Origin: Homarus americanus
Taxonomy: Eukaryota > Arthropoda > Malacostraca > Decapoda > Nephropidae
Reading direction: 5' to 3'
Assembly (NCBI RefSeq): GCF_018991925.1
Contig: NW_024722158.1
Span: 6,951,662-7,015,661 of the forward strand
DNA: 64,000 bases
Of this stretch, positions 10,547-22,294 are shown piece after piece (within the stretch, counting starts at the first letter, position 1; each line of letters starts with the position of its first letter). The notes under the pieces were generated by a model. The model saw nothing but the letters and a program-made list of their open reading frames with translations, did no database searches and was not told the DNA's origin. A program made the translations under genes and the position numbers.

Positions 10547-10548
<2 letters not shown>

Positions 10549-10580
<32 letters not shown>

Positions 10581-10680
10581 TTGAGCATTTTCCTACGTCA
10601 TGTAATATGCAGATAAAACACGTCTCTTGATTTACGTCGTAACGGTAGCGCCTCTGTCTCTCTTTCTGGCTATATTTCGC

Positions 10681-10755
<75 letters not shown>

Positions 10756-10806
10756 ATAATGGGTGTTCATAGAGCTAATGGTAATAGTAGTAGTAGTAGT
10801 AGTAGC
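10549..10806. repeat. (GT)15, (GA)n and (TAG)n microsatellites
   Basis: GT at 10549-10578, GA at 10681-10752, TAG at about 10785-10806. Confidence 0.9.
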
Positions 10807-11085
10807 ATAGTATTAGTAGTAGGTAAACATAACCTAGTCTTATTAAATGAACTCAGGCGTGTAATGACCATCGTTTTACACAGGTCGCCAAGCTCTCACG
10901 GTAACTACACGAGTGAAGTAAAACACCTCATATAATCATTAACCTTTGAGAATCCCATATACCTGGCCTAGATACCTGTTATACTTCTGTCTATCTGTCT
11001 GCCTGTTTATCTATCTGTCTGTCTGTCTGTAAAGTGGTGTAAATCCCCTAGTTCGCCATAATAAACAACAAGAAGAGATAACTTA

Positions 11086-11152
11086 CGCCTAACCTAACCT
11101 AAGCTAACCTAAGCTAAGCTAACCTAAGCTAACCTAAGCTAACAACCTAACT
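11086..11152. repeat. Telomere-like CCTAA/GCTAA array
   Basis: Repeats of CCTAACCTAAGCTAA: the arthropod telomere unit with regular C-to-G variants. Confidence 0.75.
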
Positions 11153-11293
11153 TAACCTCACAGTATTGATATAAATGACTACCAAAGACACCTGGGCAAG
11201 ACAGTGTTATACGATATACATAACTTTTGGTCTAATTTGGTTAAGAATCCCTGTCTATTCCTCCTAGTTATCGTAGTGACAAATTAGTACAGA

Positions 11294-11366
11294 ACGACAG
11301 ACAGACAGGGAGACAGACAGAGAGACAGACAGACAGAGAGACAGAGAGACAGAGAGACAGACAGAC
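11294..11366. repeat. GACA/GAGA tetranucleotide repeat
   Basis: GACA repeats mixed with GAGA steps. Purine-rich sequence continues at 11455-11575. Confidence 0.9.
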
Positions 11367-11649
11367 GCATAAATTCAATATCCTTTTCCACAGCGCCACG
11401 GAGGCAAAAATGAGAACGAATGAAAGATAACTCGTCAATATATTTTTTTAGGGGGGTGAGAAAGAGAGAGATAGGGGTAGGGGAAGAGAGAGAATGGGGA
11501 AGGAGGGGAAGACAGAGGAGGGGAGGGAGATACAAGGAGAGGAGGTTAGGAGGGGGATGGGGGAGGGGAAGGTGAGGTGTAAATTGAATTCAATGATTCC
11601 CAAAAACCTGACTTTGGTTTAGTGCCATATGATAAAACACCAATGCTAT

Positions 11650-11895
<246 letters not shown>

Positions 11896-11989
11896 CAGTA
11901 GGTATACATTAAAGGTACTTGACATAATAAAGTCTCTTGTTGACGGTGTAACTTAACACATGTGGGTCGTGATGATGATGTTTTTGTTG

Positions 11990-12145
11990 TTTGTTTCTTG
12001 TTGCTGCTGTTATTGTTATTGTTGTTGTTAGTTGTTGTTGTTGTTGTTGTTATATACTGTTGGTGTTGTTAGTGTTATAATTGTTGTTTTTGTTATTACT
12101 GTCGTTGTTTTTAATGTTTTTGTTATTACTTAAATGATAATTATA
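11990..12145. repeat. TTG/TTA trinucleotide-rich stretch
   Basis: Imperfect GTTGTTGTT and TTGTTATT runs. The surrounding 11900-12600 has nothing else I can assign. Confidence 0.8.
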
Positions 12146-12607
12146 TGTTACTTGTGTGTTACTTATATAGAAAATGTTATTGTGATGGCCGTGTCAGAGG
12201 GCCATCCAATCATACCTCTTATCTCCTCTTCCCTCCCCGGTCAACGCTGACCACATCAACTCCTTCCTCCCATCCTCTTCTTCTCCTCCAACCCCCAGCA
12301 CAACCTATCAACCCCCCCCAACAATGCAGGGTGGTGGTGGTGGTGACGAAATGGTCATCAACATGCACAATACAGGATTACACCTCGTTAAAACAGCTAA
12401 TGACGCTAATTGTAGGTCACTTATACGCCTCACCATCTCACACAATGCCGAGGCGGATATAACCACAGGATAAAAAATAAATAAACAAATACACAAACAA
12501 ACACAAACTACCCGAACGAAAAACATGGGCGTGGGGGAGGGTGTTCTTGTGATGTCACTGTTTACCTGCGAATAAGCACAGGGCGTATTTACGTATTCAC
12601 AAGGCAG

Positions 12608-12720
12608 CTCTCTCTCTCTCTCTCTCTCTGCAGCCTTGAGCCAACTGACGTCAAACTTGCATGGGTGGGGTGAGTATCAGGGGGTGACAGTAGCAGAAGA
12701 AGGTTAGGTTAGGTTAGGTT
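12608..12720. repeat. (TC)n, a CRE and (AGGTT)4
   Basis: TC run at 12608-12628, TGACGTCA at 12646-12653, and telomere-like AGGTTAGGTTAGGTTAGGTT at 12701-12720. Confidence 0.8.
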
Positions 12721-12934
12721 TGTCGTACGTCCGCCAGGCCACCAGGGGTTGACTGAGAGGAAGAGAGACAGACAGACTCCAGGAACTGCCATTTGTCTGG
12801 GGCCCAAAGTGTCGTACTGGAGAGAGAGAGAGAGAGACCAGCCCAGAGATTTAAAGAGCACCAACACTCCCAGGGCGAGCAACAGTGTGGGTTTAAAGGT
12901 CGTGAATCCATGCCCCTTATCTACTGTAGGCCAG

Positions 12935-12938
<4 letters not shown>

Positions 12939-12998
<60 letters not shown>

Positions 12999-13013
12999 GC
13001 GCGCGCGCACACA
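12939..13013. repeat. (AC)n-(GC)n alternating purine-pyrimidine block
   Basis: (AC)29 runs directly into (GC)6 and back to AC, giving about 75 bp of strict purine-pyrimidine alternation with a CG core. This sequence class is prone to left-handed Z-DNA. Confidence 0.95.
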
Positions 13014-13480
13014 TCAATGGTCTTATATGTGTAGTTCTGTAGCTCTGTGTCCGTGAATATCGTGACTGCACGTATAGTGTAGTAATTCTATGTACGTGAA
13101 TATCTTTTCGATTTCATAATACGTACATGAATTAAATATATTTGGGAATGCATCTTTTTGTCATAAGTGAATCAAATAAGACGAATTAATTATTTCACCT
13201 TAAAGTTACGATAAAATATACGACTCTATCAGAACCTTGGAGCCTCAGGTTTAATAGGAAACACAGAGAGCCATAAACCCTTGTCACGTCCACAGATATT
13301 TCGTGGCGTCGGAAATTTGGCTGGACAAGGCAGGATAGAGCCAAGCCTCTGCCCTGCCTCTAGCGACACACACACACACCTATACTGCTGAGGCAACACG
13401 AGCTATATTGAGTTATCCTGTGTGTGTGTGTGTGTGTTCCAAAGTCTCTCCTCTGACATGAGAGATAATACAACCACGTC
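13014..13480. other. Single-copy-looking stretch
   Basis: Moderate-complexity DNA with short CA (about 13367) and GT (about 13421) runs. I see no gene. Confidence 0.4.
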
Positions 13481-13499
13481 TTATTATGTCAGAAGATCT

Positions 13500-13730
13500 C
13501 TCTCTCTCTCTCTCTCTCTCTCACTTTGATAGCAGAGAGACATTGAGATCTCTCACTTCCCTTCCATGTGCCAAAGAGATCTCCTTTGATGTGAGAGACA
13601 TATTGACGTATATAATTTTGCAACTGTGGTTCAAGCATCTCACAATTGAAGGGAGAGACACAGTGCTATCTCTCTCACCCACCGTGTTCAGGGATCTCAC
13701 CTTGATGGGAGAAATAAATTGGTATCTCTT
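13500..13730. repeat. (TC)n followed by diverged ATCTC...GAGAGACA units
   Basis: After TC at 13500-13522, about four diverged units of 60-70 bp each contain a GATCTC(A/T)C or TATCTCT word and a GGGAGA(G/A)A or GTGAGAGA word. It is a decayed array that kept one plus-strand frame open; I see no domain in it. Confidence 0.55.
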
Positions 13731-13785
13731 CTTGCTGTCAGGAACGAAGAATTGGGTTCATTGCTGACACCCACAAAAAACAGAT

Positions 13786-13787
<2 letters not shown>

Positions 13788-13838
<51 letters not shown>

Positions 13839-13854
13839 TGTGTGTGAGTGTGTG
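13788..13854. repeat. (GT)n microsatellite
   Basis: GT run with GTGAGTGT interruptions at its right end. Confidence 0.95.
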
Positions 13855-14199
13855 GAGGAACTGCTGACCGTCCAAATGTTCCGTCTGTCAGCAAGTGAAT
13901 TTAAAGCCACACGGACATTGACAGATTATAGGCGACGTTTGAGTTATGGGTGACTTTAACCACTTTTGTATCCATTGGACAGTTAGTTTTATTCCTATCT
14001 ATTCCTGTCATTTATTCCTAATACCGTCTCTCTCTCTCTCTCTCCTTACACTCACTCTTCTCTTATAACACTCTCCTTCACCTCTCACCCCTAACCTTTT
14101 CCCTAATCCCTAATATAGTACTCTCCTTACCACTCACACTTACCCTTATCCCCCTTATTCCTCACACTCTCTTACCCTTACCTCTTACATTAACCTAAT

Positions 14200-14275
14200 C
14201 TAACCTTAAATCTAAACTAACCTAACCTAACCTACCTTAAACTAATCTAACCTAACATAACCTAATCTAATCCAT
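14200..14275. repeat. CCTAA-rich telomere-like stretch
   Basis: CCTAACCTAACCT flanked by diverged CTAATCTAACC words. Confidence 0.7.
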
Positions 14276-14481
14276 ACAGGTAACGTTAAGCTTCTTAATC
14301 ATCAGGTGAAATAAGCTGACTGGGTTAAGCTCCCCCCCCCCCTTTACCCTCTTACCTAACAACACCTCAAAAGTCACTACCTTACACACCATTACTTTTT
14401 GCTGTGTCGTCAGTTATCTATGTGGGTTGGGGAGTCACTGACCAACTCACTCACTCACAGGTGGATAAAATACATCAGGAT

Positions 14482-14543
14482 CTCAAGTCACAGCTCAGAC
14501 ACTCAAGTCACAGCTCAGACACTCAAGTCACAGCTCAGACACT
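14482..14543. repeat. 20-bp tandem repeat, three copies
   Basis: Three identical copies of TCAAGTCACAGCTCAGACAC. Confidence 0.95.
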
Positions 14544-14570
14544 CAGCAACATACATAAGGGACGTCCTCC

Positions 14571-14711
<141 letters not shown>

Positions 14712-14979
14712 CCCCTACACGTGTCCTTCCATGCATACCTAACCAGTAAGTCGTCAACTCTAGGGGTGGACACAGGCGCCTCTTGACATGAATTACCTAA
14801 TAGTTCTTCCCCTACTGGCCGCCACCACACATGATTCTGCATGAATATTAGAGACAAATCTTCCTCCCAAACACAAGAGCGCCACTGCCAGTCTTACAGG
14901 CGAGCGAACGTTCATCTGGTGCGAGTTTTTCCATAAGAGAGGATGGAATGGAAAGCTTGGCGTCTGTGAGTGCTAGTGA

Positions 14980-15010
14980 TGGTGTGTGTGTGTGTGTGTG
15001 TGTGTGTGTT
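14980..15010. repeat. (GT)n microsatellite
   Basis: GT run of about 28 bp. Confidence 0.9.
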
Positions 15011-15159
15011 TCTCGTTGTTGCCATGTACCGCTATATTTCTCATTGTATCAAAATAAAAACAAAAGAATACCATAAGAATATTTCAGATATATTACTTAA
15101 TAGATCAGCTGGACCTCTAACCTCACCGCCCTCTCACACACCACATGTAAACAAATATG

Positions 15160-15430
15160 GCCGCCAAGTAAACCAATAGGGCCGTCATGTCAACAAATAC
15201 AACCATCATATAAACACAGAAGCCACAATATTATTAAAAATAGCCACAATGTCAACAATGATGGCCGCTACATAAACAAAGATGGCCGCTACATAAACAA
15301 AGATGGCCGTCATGTCAACAAATACAACCACCATATAAACACAGAAGCCACAATATTATTAAAAATAGCCACAATGTTAACAATGATGGCCGCTACATAA
15401 ACAAAGATGGCCGTCATGTCAACAATAAAA
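15160..15430. repeat. 104/125-bp tandem repeat with ATGGCCGC subunits
   Basis: GCCGTCATGTCAACAA recurs at 15181, 15306 and 15410. The first period (125 bp) has one more 21-bp subunit (AAACAAAGATGGCCGCTACAT) than the second (104 bp). Subunits keep GATGGCCG nearly unchanged. Confidence 0.9.
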
Positions 15431-15628
15431 ACAGCCAGAATGAGTTATATACAGACTTTACCTGAGGGTCGTTTTACGGCTAATATGAAGGTTATGACTT
15501 ACCTGTAAAGCTCTGACGTGTGTACCTGGGTGCTTGATTGACCTTTAAGAGCCCTGACGTAGGTTACCGACTCACCTGTGGAAACAAACAAAACCTAATA
15601 TGAAATTTTCAATCTAAAAGTATTCACA

Positions 15629-15725
15629 TGACCTTTGACCCACGACCTCTAAATATTGACCTCTGACCCATGAACTCTAATCCTTGACCTCAGACTCGTG
15701 ACCTCTAACCCATGACATCTGACCC
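15629..15725. repeat. TGACCT/TGACCC degenerate array with a DR1 element
   Basis: TGACCTTTGACCC at 15629-15641 is a perfect direct repeat with one-base spacing of a nuclear-receptor half-site. It is followed by about six further TGACC(T/C)-like words every 12-20 bp. The array could bind RXR/USP, HNF4 or COUP-type receptors; whether it does is unknown. Confidence 0.5.
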
Positions 15726-15829
15726 CATAAAATCCTTAAGAGAATATCTCAAGGGGTTCAAGAGGTATTGGCCCCCGGTACAAGTCTGGCAAGTTTCAAA
15801 TTAATTGACTCGAAACTGAAGGAGTGACA

Positions 15830-16180
15830 ATTAATTGTTTATTATTTGCGAGAGAAAGACGAGGATAAGAAAGAGAAAGAGAGAAAGAAGAAGAGAGAGA
15901 AGAGAAATAATAATATGAAAAGGTGATAAACGAAGAGGGACATACAGAGTAGACTCAGGTAGAGGAATAAAGGATAATAACGAGTAATGAAAGAACGTCA
16001 AAAGTAACAGAGTCAGAAAAAAGGAGAGAGGAAGACGGAGAAAGGAAGGAGGTAAAGTGGGAAGATAAAGACAACAACAAAATCCCGTATACAGAACCTC
16101 ATCACCACACCCCACACCACCCATCACCACACACCACCCCTACCACACTACCACACCACACCACCACACCACACGGATTG
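15830..16180. repeat. GA-rich stretch then CACCACACC repeats
   Basis: Irregular GAGAAAGA tract at 15850-16050, then CACCACACCAC repeats at about 16100-16175. Confidence 0.75.
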
Positions 16181-16404
16181 ACATGAAGAATGGCGTCCAA
16201 TTTCTCTTACTAGAAACACACTTTTCACTCAGCTCAAGACCCCGAAGCTAATTACAACCTGATTCACCCACCAGGAAAAGTTTTAATTAATGCCTCACTC
16301 ACTGTACGCGACGACTCACTCAAGAAACTGTTCTAAGAAAGGTGTGGTGGTGATGGCGAGGCGCGTCACGTAACACAACAGTGGCACAAGTTATTCTTTT
16401 ACCC

Positions 16405-16406
<2 letters not shown>

Positions 16407-16440
<34 letters not shown>
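16407..16440. repeat. (GT)n microsatellite
   Basis: GT run of 34 bp, followed by a GGGGAAGG-type purine patch at 16520-16575. Confidence 0.9.
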
Positions 16441-16445
<5 letters not shown>

Positions 16446-16719
16446 GTGTCATCTCAAAGGCCTGTGTCATGAGCAACAGTTTTCCTTGCTAAAAGGACAC
16501 TTAAAAGAGTGTAGCAAACAAAGAGGAAGAAAAGGGAAAAAGAAAAGTAGGGGGAAGGGGGAGGGGGTTGAAAGATAAGAGAAATGAAAAACAAAATATA
16601 TGTGTTTTAGTTTCACTTTTTTTTGTTATCGCTGGCATCAGATGTCGACTGAGGCTCAAGGTTAAGGAGCTGAAAAAGAACGTGATTGGCTGACACAAAG
16701 ACACGTTTTGATTTGTTTT

Positions 16720-16837
16720 CCCCGACACGCTTAGACATATTCCCCGACACGCTTAGACATATTCCCCGACACGCTTAGACATATTCCCCGACACGCTTAG
16801 ACATATTCCCCGACACGCTTAGACATATTCCCCGACA
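16720..16837. repeat. 22-bp minisatellite, perfect copies
   Basis: Five identical 22-bp units (CCCCGACACGCTTAGACATA plus TT) start at 16720, 16742, 16764, 16786 and 16808, with a partial sixth. No divergence is visible, so the array is young. Confidence 0.97.
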
Positions 16838-17002
16838 AAACTTGGATCTTTTCCCCGCCTCGGCTGCCTGTATTCACTCAACATAAGTCCCCTGGCAGTA
16901 CTTGTGATAAAAACTTAGTGAAGAAAGAGTAGTTCAGTTCTCAAAAGTTCTCCCACACTTCTCTTCTCTCTCTCAAATTTGAATAGGTAGACATTCAGAG
17001 AG

Positions 17003-17006
<4 letters not shown>

Positions 17007-17056
<50 letters not shown>
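17007..17056. repeat. (GA)25 microsatellite
   Basis: Uninterrupted GA run. Confidence 0.95.
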
Positions 17057-17057
<1 letters not shown>

Positions 17058-17159
17058 GATTGCTGACTCACCTCTGAGAGGAATACTAAAATATCGACTC
17101 ATCTGTGTCAACAAGGTGGGACAGGCGAAATGACGGTTTAGAAGCACAACCTCGCTGGT

Positions 17160-17670
17160 GGAAAGCCTTTTGAGGTGGGCGGTGGGGTTGGTAGGTGTCA
17201 GTAGGCAGGCTGGTAGGGTTGTTGCGCTGATCTAGCAACAGGGCGTTGGTAAGATGGTGACTAGCTGTGGTGTGGGCAGTAGTTGGTGGGTTTATGTGTT
17301 AGTAGTGGTGGGGTGGGGTTGTTGTGAAGTGGGTGGGTGAAGTGGGGCCGGTGATAACGGCGAGGGCATTCTTATTAGACAGCCAGAGAGGAAGGGAAGG
17401 GTGGCCAGGTGGGGCTGGGTGGGTTTGGGGGGGGGTTGTTGGTGGGTTTGAGGGACAGTTGATCGGTGGGTTGTGGGTTTGGGATGGATGTCGGAGCCCA
17501 GGGCCAGGTGGGCAGGAAAAGTAGGGAGAGGAGGGAAGGAGGGGGGGGGGCATGTGTGATGGGGACAGAAAAGACAGGAGGCATGAAATTGTCATGGTAC
17601 GTACTTCTAGAAATAGAGTGAAGGAGGGGCTGTGAGGTATTGATGATAGGGGGAGGGAGAGGGGGGATTG
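17160..17670. repeat. G-rich GGTGGG stretch
   Basis: Irregular GGTGGGTTGG-type sequence with many runs of 3 or more G on the plus strand, most densely at 17290-17480. Confidence 0.7.
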
Positions 17671-17873
17671 ACACATACCTTGATACCCCATACAAGCGGG
17701 GCCAAACTAGATGGCTGGGAGAGGAGGGACGGAAAGACTAAACCCATTCAATTTGTCAATCAGGAAATGTCGGGGGCCTGGCTGAAGCATAATGCAGCAA
17801 ATTGTGGTCAGAGGAACGAGAACCATAGAGAGAGATCACCTTACAGGGTAGGGGGGGGGGCAGCTGTATCGTC

Positions 17874-18085
<212 letters not shown>

Positions 18086-18218
18086 CAAACAGGCTAATCC
18101 CCAATTACACGAGAGTATTATATCCGAGTATTATAGGCTTTCGCGTTAAGCTATTTAATAAGCCTGTCGCATATGTCATCGATATGCGGTGTACCAGGAG
18201 ATTAAACAGGCATATTCC

Positions 18219-18224
<6 letters not shown>

Positions 18225-18291
<67 letters not shown>

Positions 18292-18341
18292 AAAATGAAT
18301 GCAGTATATGTCGTAAGCAGACACACACACACACACACACA
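18225..18341. repeat. (GT)33 and (CA)10 facing each other
   Basis: GT at 18225-18290 and CA at 18321-18341 with a 30-bp loop; they can pair. Confidence 0.95.
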
Positions 18342-18670
18342 GTAGCAGTATTGTGTAACATCACGTCCCAGGCTTGAGAACACTAACACGACCCTCTCAC
18401 ACTCTTATAAAATGCAGGTCAAATGGGCCCCAGTCCTGACAGACCCTAACGAGGCGTAGCTTAAACATTAGGAGTCGGGGCCCATTAAAATTTAGATTTA
18501 TTACAAGTGGGTGACATGTAATTCTTGGGTTGTGTCTATTAAGGCTGGGGCCCATTACGACTGGGCCCTCTGTCAATGGTTAGGTTAGGATGGGGTCTCT
18601 TCATCGACTTACTTTTAATACCCATTGATGCTTGTCGGCTGTACTGTGGATCACGAGGTCTTTGGCTCGA

Positions 18671-18673
<3 letters not shown>

Positions 18674-18715
<42 letters not shown>

Positions 18716-18800
18716 ACACACCTCAACCATATTTCATAACAACATCCGGTAAAAGGAGAAATCTAGTTCACACACACACACACACATATATATATCGGCT
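18674..18800. repeat. (GA)20, (CA)8 and (TA)n
   Basis: GA at 18674-18714; CA at about 18770-18786 running into TATATATA. Confidence 0.9.
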
Positions 18801-19057
18801 CCATTCAATGTTATCATCAAACCCAAATAACAGGAGCGTGTGTTTGTGTATAGATCATATATGGTTGTTATAGATCATTATATATAGGCGTATAGCGGAT
18901 GTATAACCTCATTGTCAGCACCAAACACAACGACGCCGACATTATTGGAACCGTGGGAAAGCTCGAATCTCACTGCGGATGTCGGCACTCTTATAAAACC
19001 CGACAAAACATCTCCCGCGACCACCACCTGTTGTTGAGAGTCGATAGGCGTCACAGG

Positions 19058-19159
19058 TTGATGATGATGATGATGATGACGATGACGAGGATGATGATGA
19101 TGATTATTTTAAGGGTCCAAAATAGAGCACAATAAAAGACCAAGCACGTAAACAAAAAC

Positions 19160-19192
<33 letters not shown>
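19058..19192. repeat. (ATG)n and (CA)15
   Basis: ATG/ACG trinucleotides at 19058-19106; CA at 19162-19192. Confidence 0.9.
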
Positions 19193-19195
<3 letters not shown>

Positions 19196-19284
19196 TGACT
19201 CATACCTGATTATATGGATGGTGTCTGATGGTGGTAGTTTGCCTCACGCGCGCACACACACACGCCACTCTCTCGTTAACTATG

Positions 19285-19495
19285 GGCGTGGGTGGGGTGA
19301 GGGTGTGGGTGGGGGTGGGTTGAAGACTGGTGTATTGTGTGGGGGGGGGATTGTAGGTGGGTGTGGGGCGTAGGACAGGTGGGTGTGGAGCGTAGGACAA
19401 GTGGGTGTTAGGTGTGGGCGTAGGACAGGTGGGTATTGGGTGTGGGCGTAGGACAGGTGGGTGTTGGGTGTGGGCGTAGGACAAGCGGTTACAGG
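19285..19495. repeat. 28-bp G-rich minisatellite
   Basis: Four or five units with GGGCGTAGGACAGGTGGGTG then TTGGGTGT, preceded by simpler GGGTGTGG. Confidence 0.85.
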
Positions 19496-19549
19496 TATGA
19501 TAGGCACAGATGGTGAAATACGCGCGCACCGTGAGAGAAAGAGAGTGAA

Positions 19550-19619
19550 TGAATAAATGAATGAATGAATGAATGAGTGAGTGAGTGAGTGTGAGGTTAG
19601 GTTAGGTTAGGTTAGGTTA
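19550..19619. repeat. (GAAT)n, (GAGT)n and (GGTTA)5
   Basis: Tetranucleotide repeats run into five telomere-like GGTTA units at 19595-19619. Confidence 0.9.
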
Positions 19620-19864
19620 AGTATTTATACACTTAACTGTCTTCCACACCATGAACGAGATAAACCCATCGTTGGAAGTCATAAACAAGAGTCTAACCCC
19701 CCCGCCCCTTCATCTCTCTCTACCCTCCTCCTCCTCCCTGACGTGTTGCCAACCCGGGGTGTGAGCCATTACCACCATCCGTGTATTAACTAATGGACCC
19801 CACCAACAGTATTTACCTCGTGCTCGCTTAACACCCCCCTACTGCACCCCTTTATGGCCGACGA

Positions 19865-19980
19865 GGAGCTGGCACCACTGTTGGCATCATTGTTGGCACC
19901 CCTGTTGGCATCATTGTTAGTGGAAGTGTTGGTATGCCTGTTGGCGGAAGTGTTGGCATCCCTGTTGGTGTTGGTAGGTG
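19865..19980. repeat. TGTTGGCA(T/C)C array
   Basis: About eight units of 15-18 bp with GTTGGCATCATT or GTTGGCACCCCT. The minus-strand frame gives Asn/Thr/Ala-rich peptide, which is a by-product. Confidence 0.85.
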
Positions 19981-20576
19981 TGGGTAATTTACACAGGTAA
20001 GACAATTAGCATACTGGGGGGGGGATCATACCTGCTGTCACCCTTCACACCTGGGACGACGTGTTTACCTGGACATGATGAATGGTCGTCACCTGGACAA
20101 CGTAATGATTGTGATTATCCATTGATTATACCGCCTCGTGTAGCACTCAGCTGCCAACTAGTAAATAGATACACTTCTTTTATGTGTAGTTGCCTCCTGG
20201 TTAGGTTAAACGCCTCTTAACCTGCTGTAACCTAACCTACCTTCTTAACTTACCCTACCCTCTTAAAACATCCAGAAACAAATGAGCATCGCGAGTAAAG
20301 ACGATCAGGTGAGACGAGATCAATTCATTCTAATCTAGTTTAATTATCCTCAGGTAAACACAAACGACACCTGTAAGATGTCGTCCCCTCCCCCCGCCCA
20401 GTAAATCCAGTGAATATCTCAGGTAATTAATAAACTTTGGTATGTTTTATGTTAATTCCGTTAATGAGACTAATTTTATGTAAAGTTTATTCCATTATAT
20501 TAAAAACTTCCCCGTTGGTAACATAGTCATAGTCTCCCGACCCCCCTCCTCCATCTATTCTGAGTCAAAGCCAACA

Positions 20577-20782
20577 TAAACCTCTCTCAACCTAACCTAA
20601 ACCTCTCTAACTTAACCAAACCCAAAGCTCTCTCAATCTAACCTAACTTAAACCTCTCTTAGCCTAACATAACCTAAACCCTTCTCAACTCATTTCAACC
20701 TAACCTAAGCCCCTCTCAACTCATTTCAACCTAACCTAAGCCCCTCTCAACTCAGTTCAACCTAACCTAACGTAAACCCCTC
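20577..20782. repeat. 31-bp minisatellite with embedded CCTAA
   Basis: Units contain CTCTCAACTCATTTCAACCT then AACCTAAGCCC. Each carries the telomere-like AACCTAACCTAA, so telomere words spread here inside a longer unit. Confidence 0.8.
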
Positions 20783-20789
20783 TTGTCGA

Positions 20790-21180
20790 TGCACCTACAC
20801 GCTCCATTATAACTTTTACTAACTTGTAAGTACTCGTGTTAATAACTTTGACTAGATGCTTAAAGACCATAGTTAGTTATTAAAGCAAAGTAATATAACA
20901 ACAACAATAACAACCACCACAACAACCAACAACCACCACCACAACAACAACAACCACCACCACCACCACAACAACAACAACCATGCTCCCCGCCCAAACA
21001 CATCCATCTTAACACTAATATATTATGGTGGATTTGTTGATCACTTAGGCAGTTATAACTTTACAACAACAAACTTTTTCAGTGAATTTTCTTGTGTGAA
21101 TGGTTGGTCTTCTGTCCCTGTCGAAAATTCAATTAAAAGAGTAATCATTATTCCTCAAGGGTCACGGTATTTTTGTTGAC
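20790..21180. other. Mixed stretch with CAA/CCA repeats
   Basis: Apart from an (ACA/ACC)n block at about 20898-20985, this is AT-rich DNA with no assignable feature. Confidence 0.5.
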
Positions 21181-21184
21181 ATAG

Positions 21185-21470
21185 TTGTCGGATTGGGTGG
21201 AGCCATGTCGGAGTGGGAGGAGCCTAGTCGTAATAGGGAGGAGCCTCATCAGAGTAGGAGGAGCTATGCCGGAATGGGGAGTGGCCTCGTTGGATTGGGG
21301 AGGAGCCTCGTCAAAATGGGAGGAGCTATGTTGGGATGGGGAGGAGCCTCATCGGAGTAGGAGGAGCTATGCCGGAATGGGGAGGAGCCTCGTCAAAGTG
21401 GGAGGAGCTATGTCGGAATGGGGAGGAGCCTCATCGGAGTAGGAGGAGCTATACCAGGATGGAGAGGAAC
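21185..21470. repeat. 20-21-bp purine-rich minisatellite (42-bp dimers)
   Basis: GGAATGGGGAGGAGCCTC alternates with GGAGTAGGAGGAGCTATG, forming dimers of about 42 bp. Twelve or more monomers. The 85-codon plus-strand frame here is repeat translation. Confidence 0.9.
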
Positions 21471-21599
21471 GACTTCAGTAAGGCCGGGAGGATTCTTGTA
21501 TACCTTCAGTAAGAGCATCACTCAGGGGGCAGCTTGTACCTCAGGCGGCCCTCAAGACAGTTATGTTGGGTAATTTTCCTTTACGACTGAAGGAGGAAG

Positions 21600-21845
21600 A
21601 GGAGGAGGAGGAGAAGGAGTAGGTGTCTGCAAGTGAGTTAATAGGGGGTCCAGCCTACTACTTCTCTCCATCCTTCTCTTCCCCATTTTCCTTCCCCTTC
21701 TCTTCCCCCTCCTTCTCTTCTACCCCATTTCCTTCTCCTCTTCCCCATTTTCCTCCTCCTCCTCTTCCCCAATTTCCTTCTTCTCCTCTTCCCCAATTTC
21801 CTTCTCCTCCTCTTCCTCCTCCTCTTCCTCATTTTCCTTCTCCTC
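21600..21845. repeat. GGA tract then TTCTCCTCTTCCCCA repeats
   Basis: A short (GGA)n at about 21590-21620 is followed by pyrimidine repeats of about 18-20 bp at 21655-21845. Confidence 0.85.
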
Positions 21846-22018
21846 CCTGAGGGTCATTTAGTAAGCAACACGAGTATGAAGACATAAAGTATCCTTATTG
21901 GTCCCTGTCAGCCCTGATGATGAGGTCCGCTAATGTCCCTCCCTCTATCAGGTCCAAGGGGGCCATATCAGGGGTTCAGGGTTGGCATGTTACTGTTTTG
22001 GGAACCTGTGTGTGTGTG

Positions 22019-22284
22019 TAATAATAAATAATAATAATAATAAACGGTTTATTAATAGAGTTGCAGCCGGTGGCTGAAAATATACAGACTTACATTTGAT
22101 TTAGACATAATGATATAGTATGCATTGAATACATTTACAGGGCTGTACAGTACATAAATCAGGAGTTGTTTATTATTTTAACAATAGATGGGATGGTGCT
22201 GTTCTTATATCTATCGGTGCGGGCTCTTATGGGCTGAATTTTGTTGTAGTGGCGGACTGCGCGAGTTGGGTGGTGTGTGTGTGT
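22019..22284 (-). mobile_element. 5'-truncated LINE 3' end
   Basis: On the minus strand the segment reads: end of a protein frame (22272 down to the stop at 22159), about 110 bp of 3' untranslated sequence, an AATAAA (22048-22053), then (TTA)n ending near 22015. This order (RT tail, short UTR, simple-repeat 3' end) is usual for CR1/L2-like non-LTR retrotransposons. The 5' end is cut off at a short (GT)n, so the copy is dead. Confidence 0.65.
22159..22272 (-). pseudogene. C-terminal tail of LINE reverse-transcriptase protein
   Basis: Thirty-seven codons are readable before the stop. The tail includes RAVRHYNKIQPIRARTDR, then YKNSTIPSIV and a final INNS. In many LINE ORF2 proteins the last residues follow this pattern: a basic R(T/S)xR(Y/H)KNS word, then IP and a hydrophobic stretch. 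No start codon or RT catalytic motif is left. Confidence 0.6.
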
Positions 22285-22294
22285 GTTTTATATA

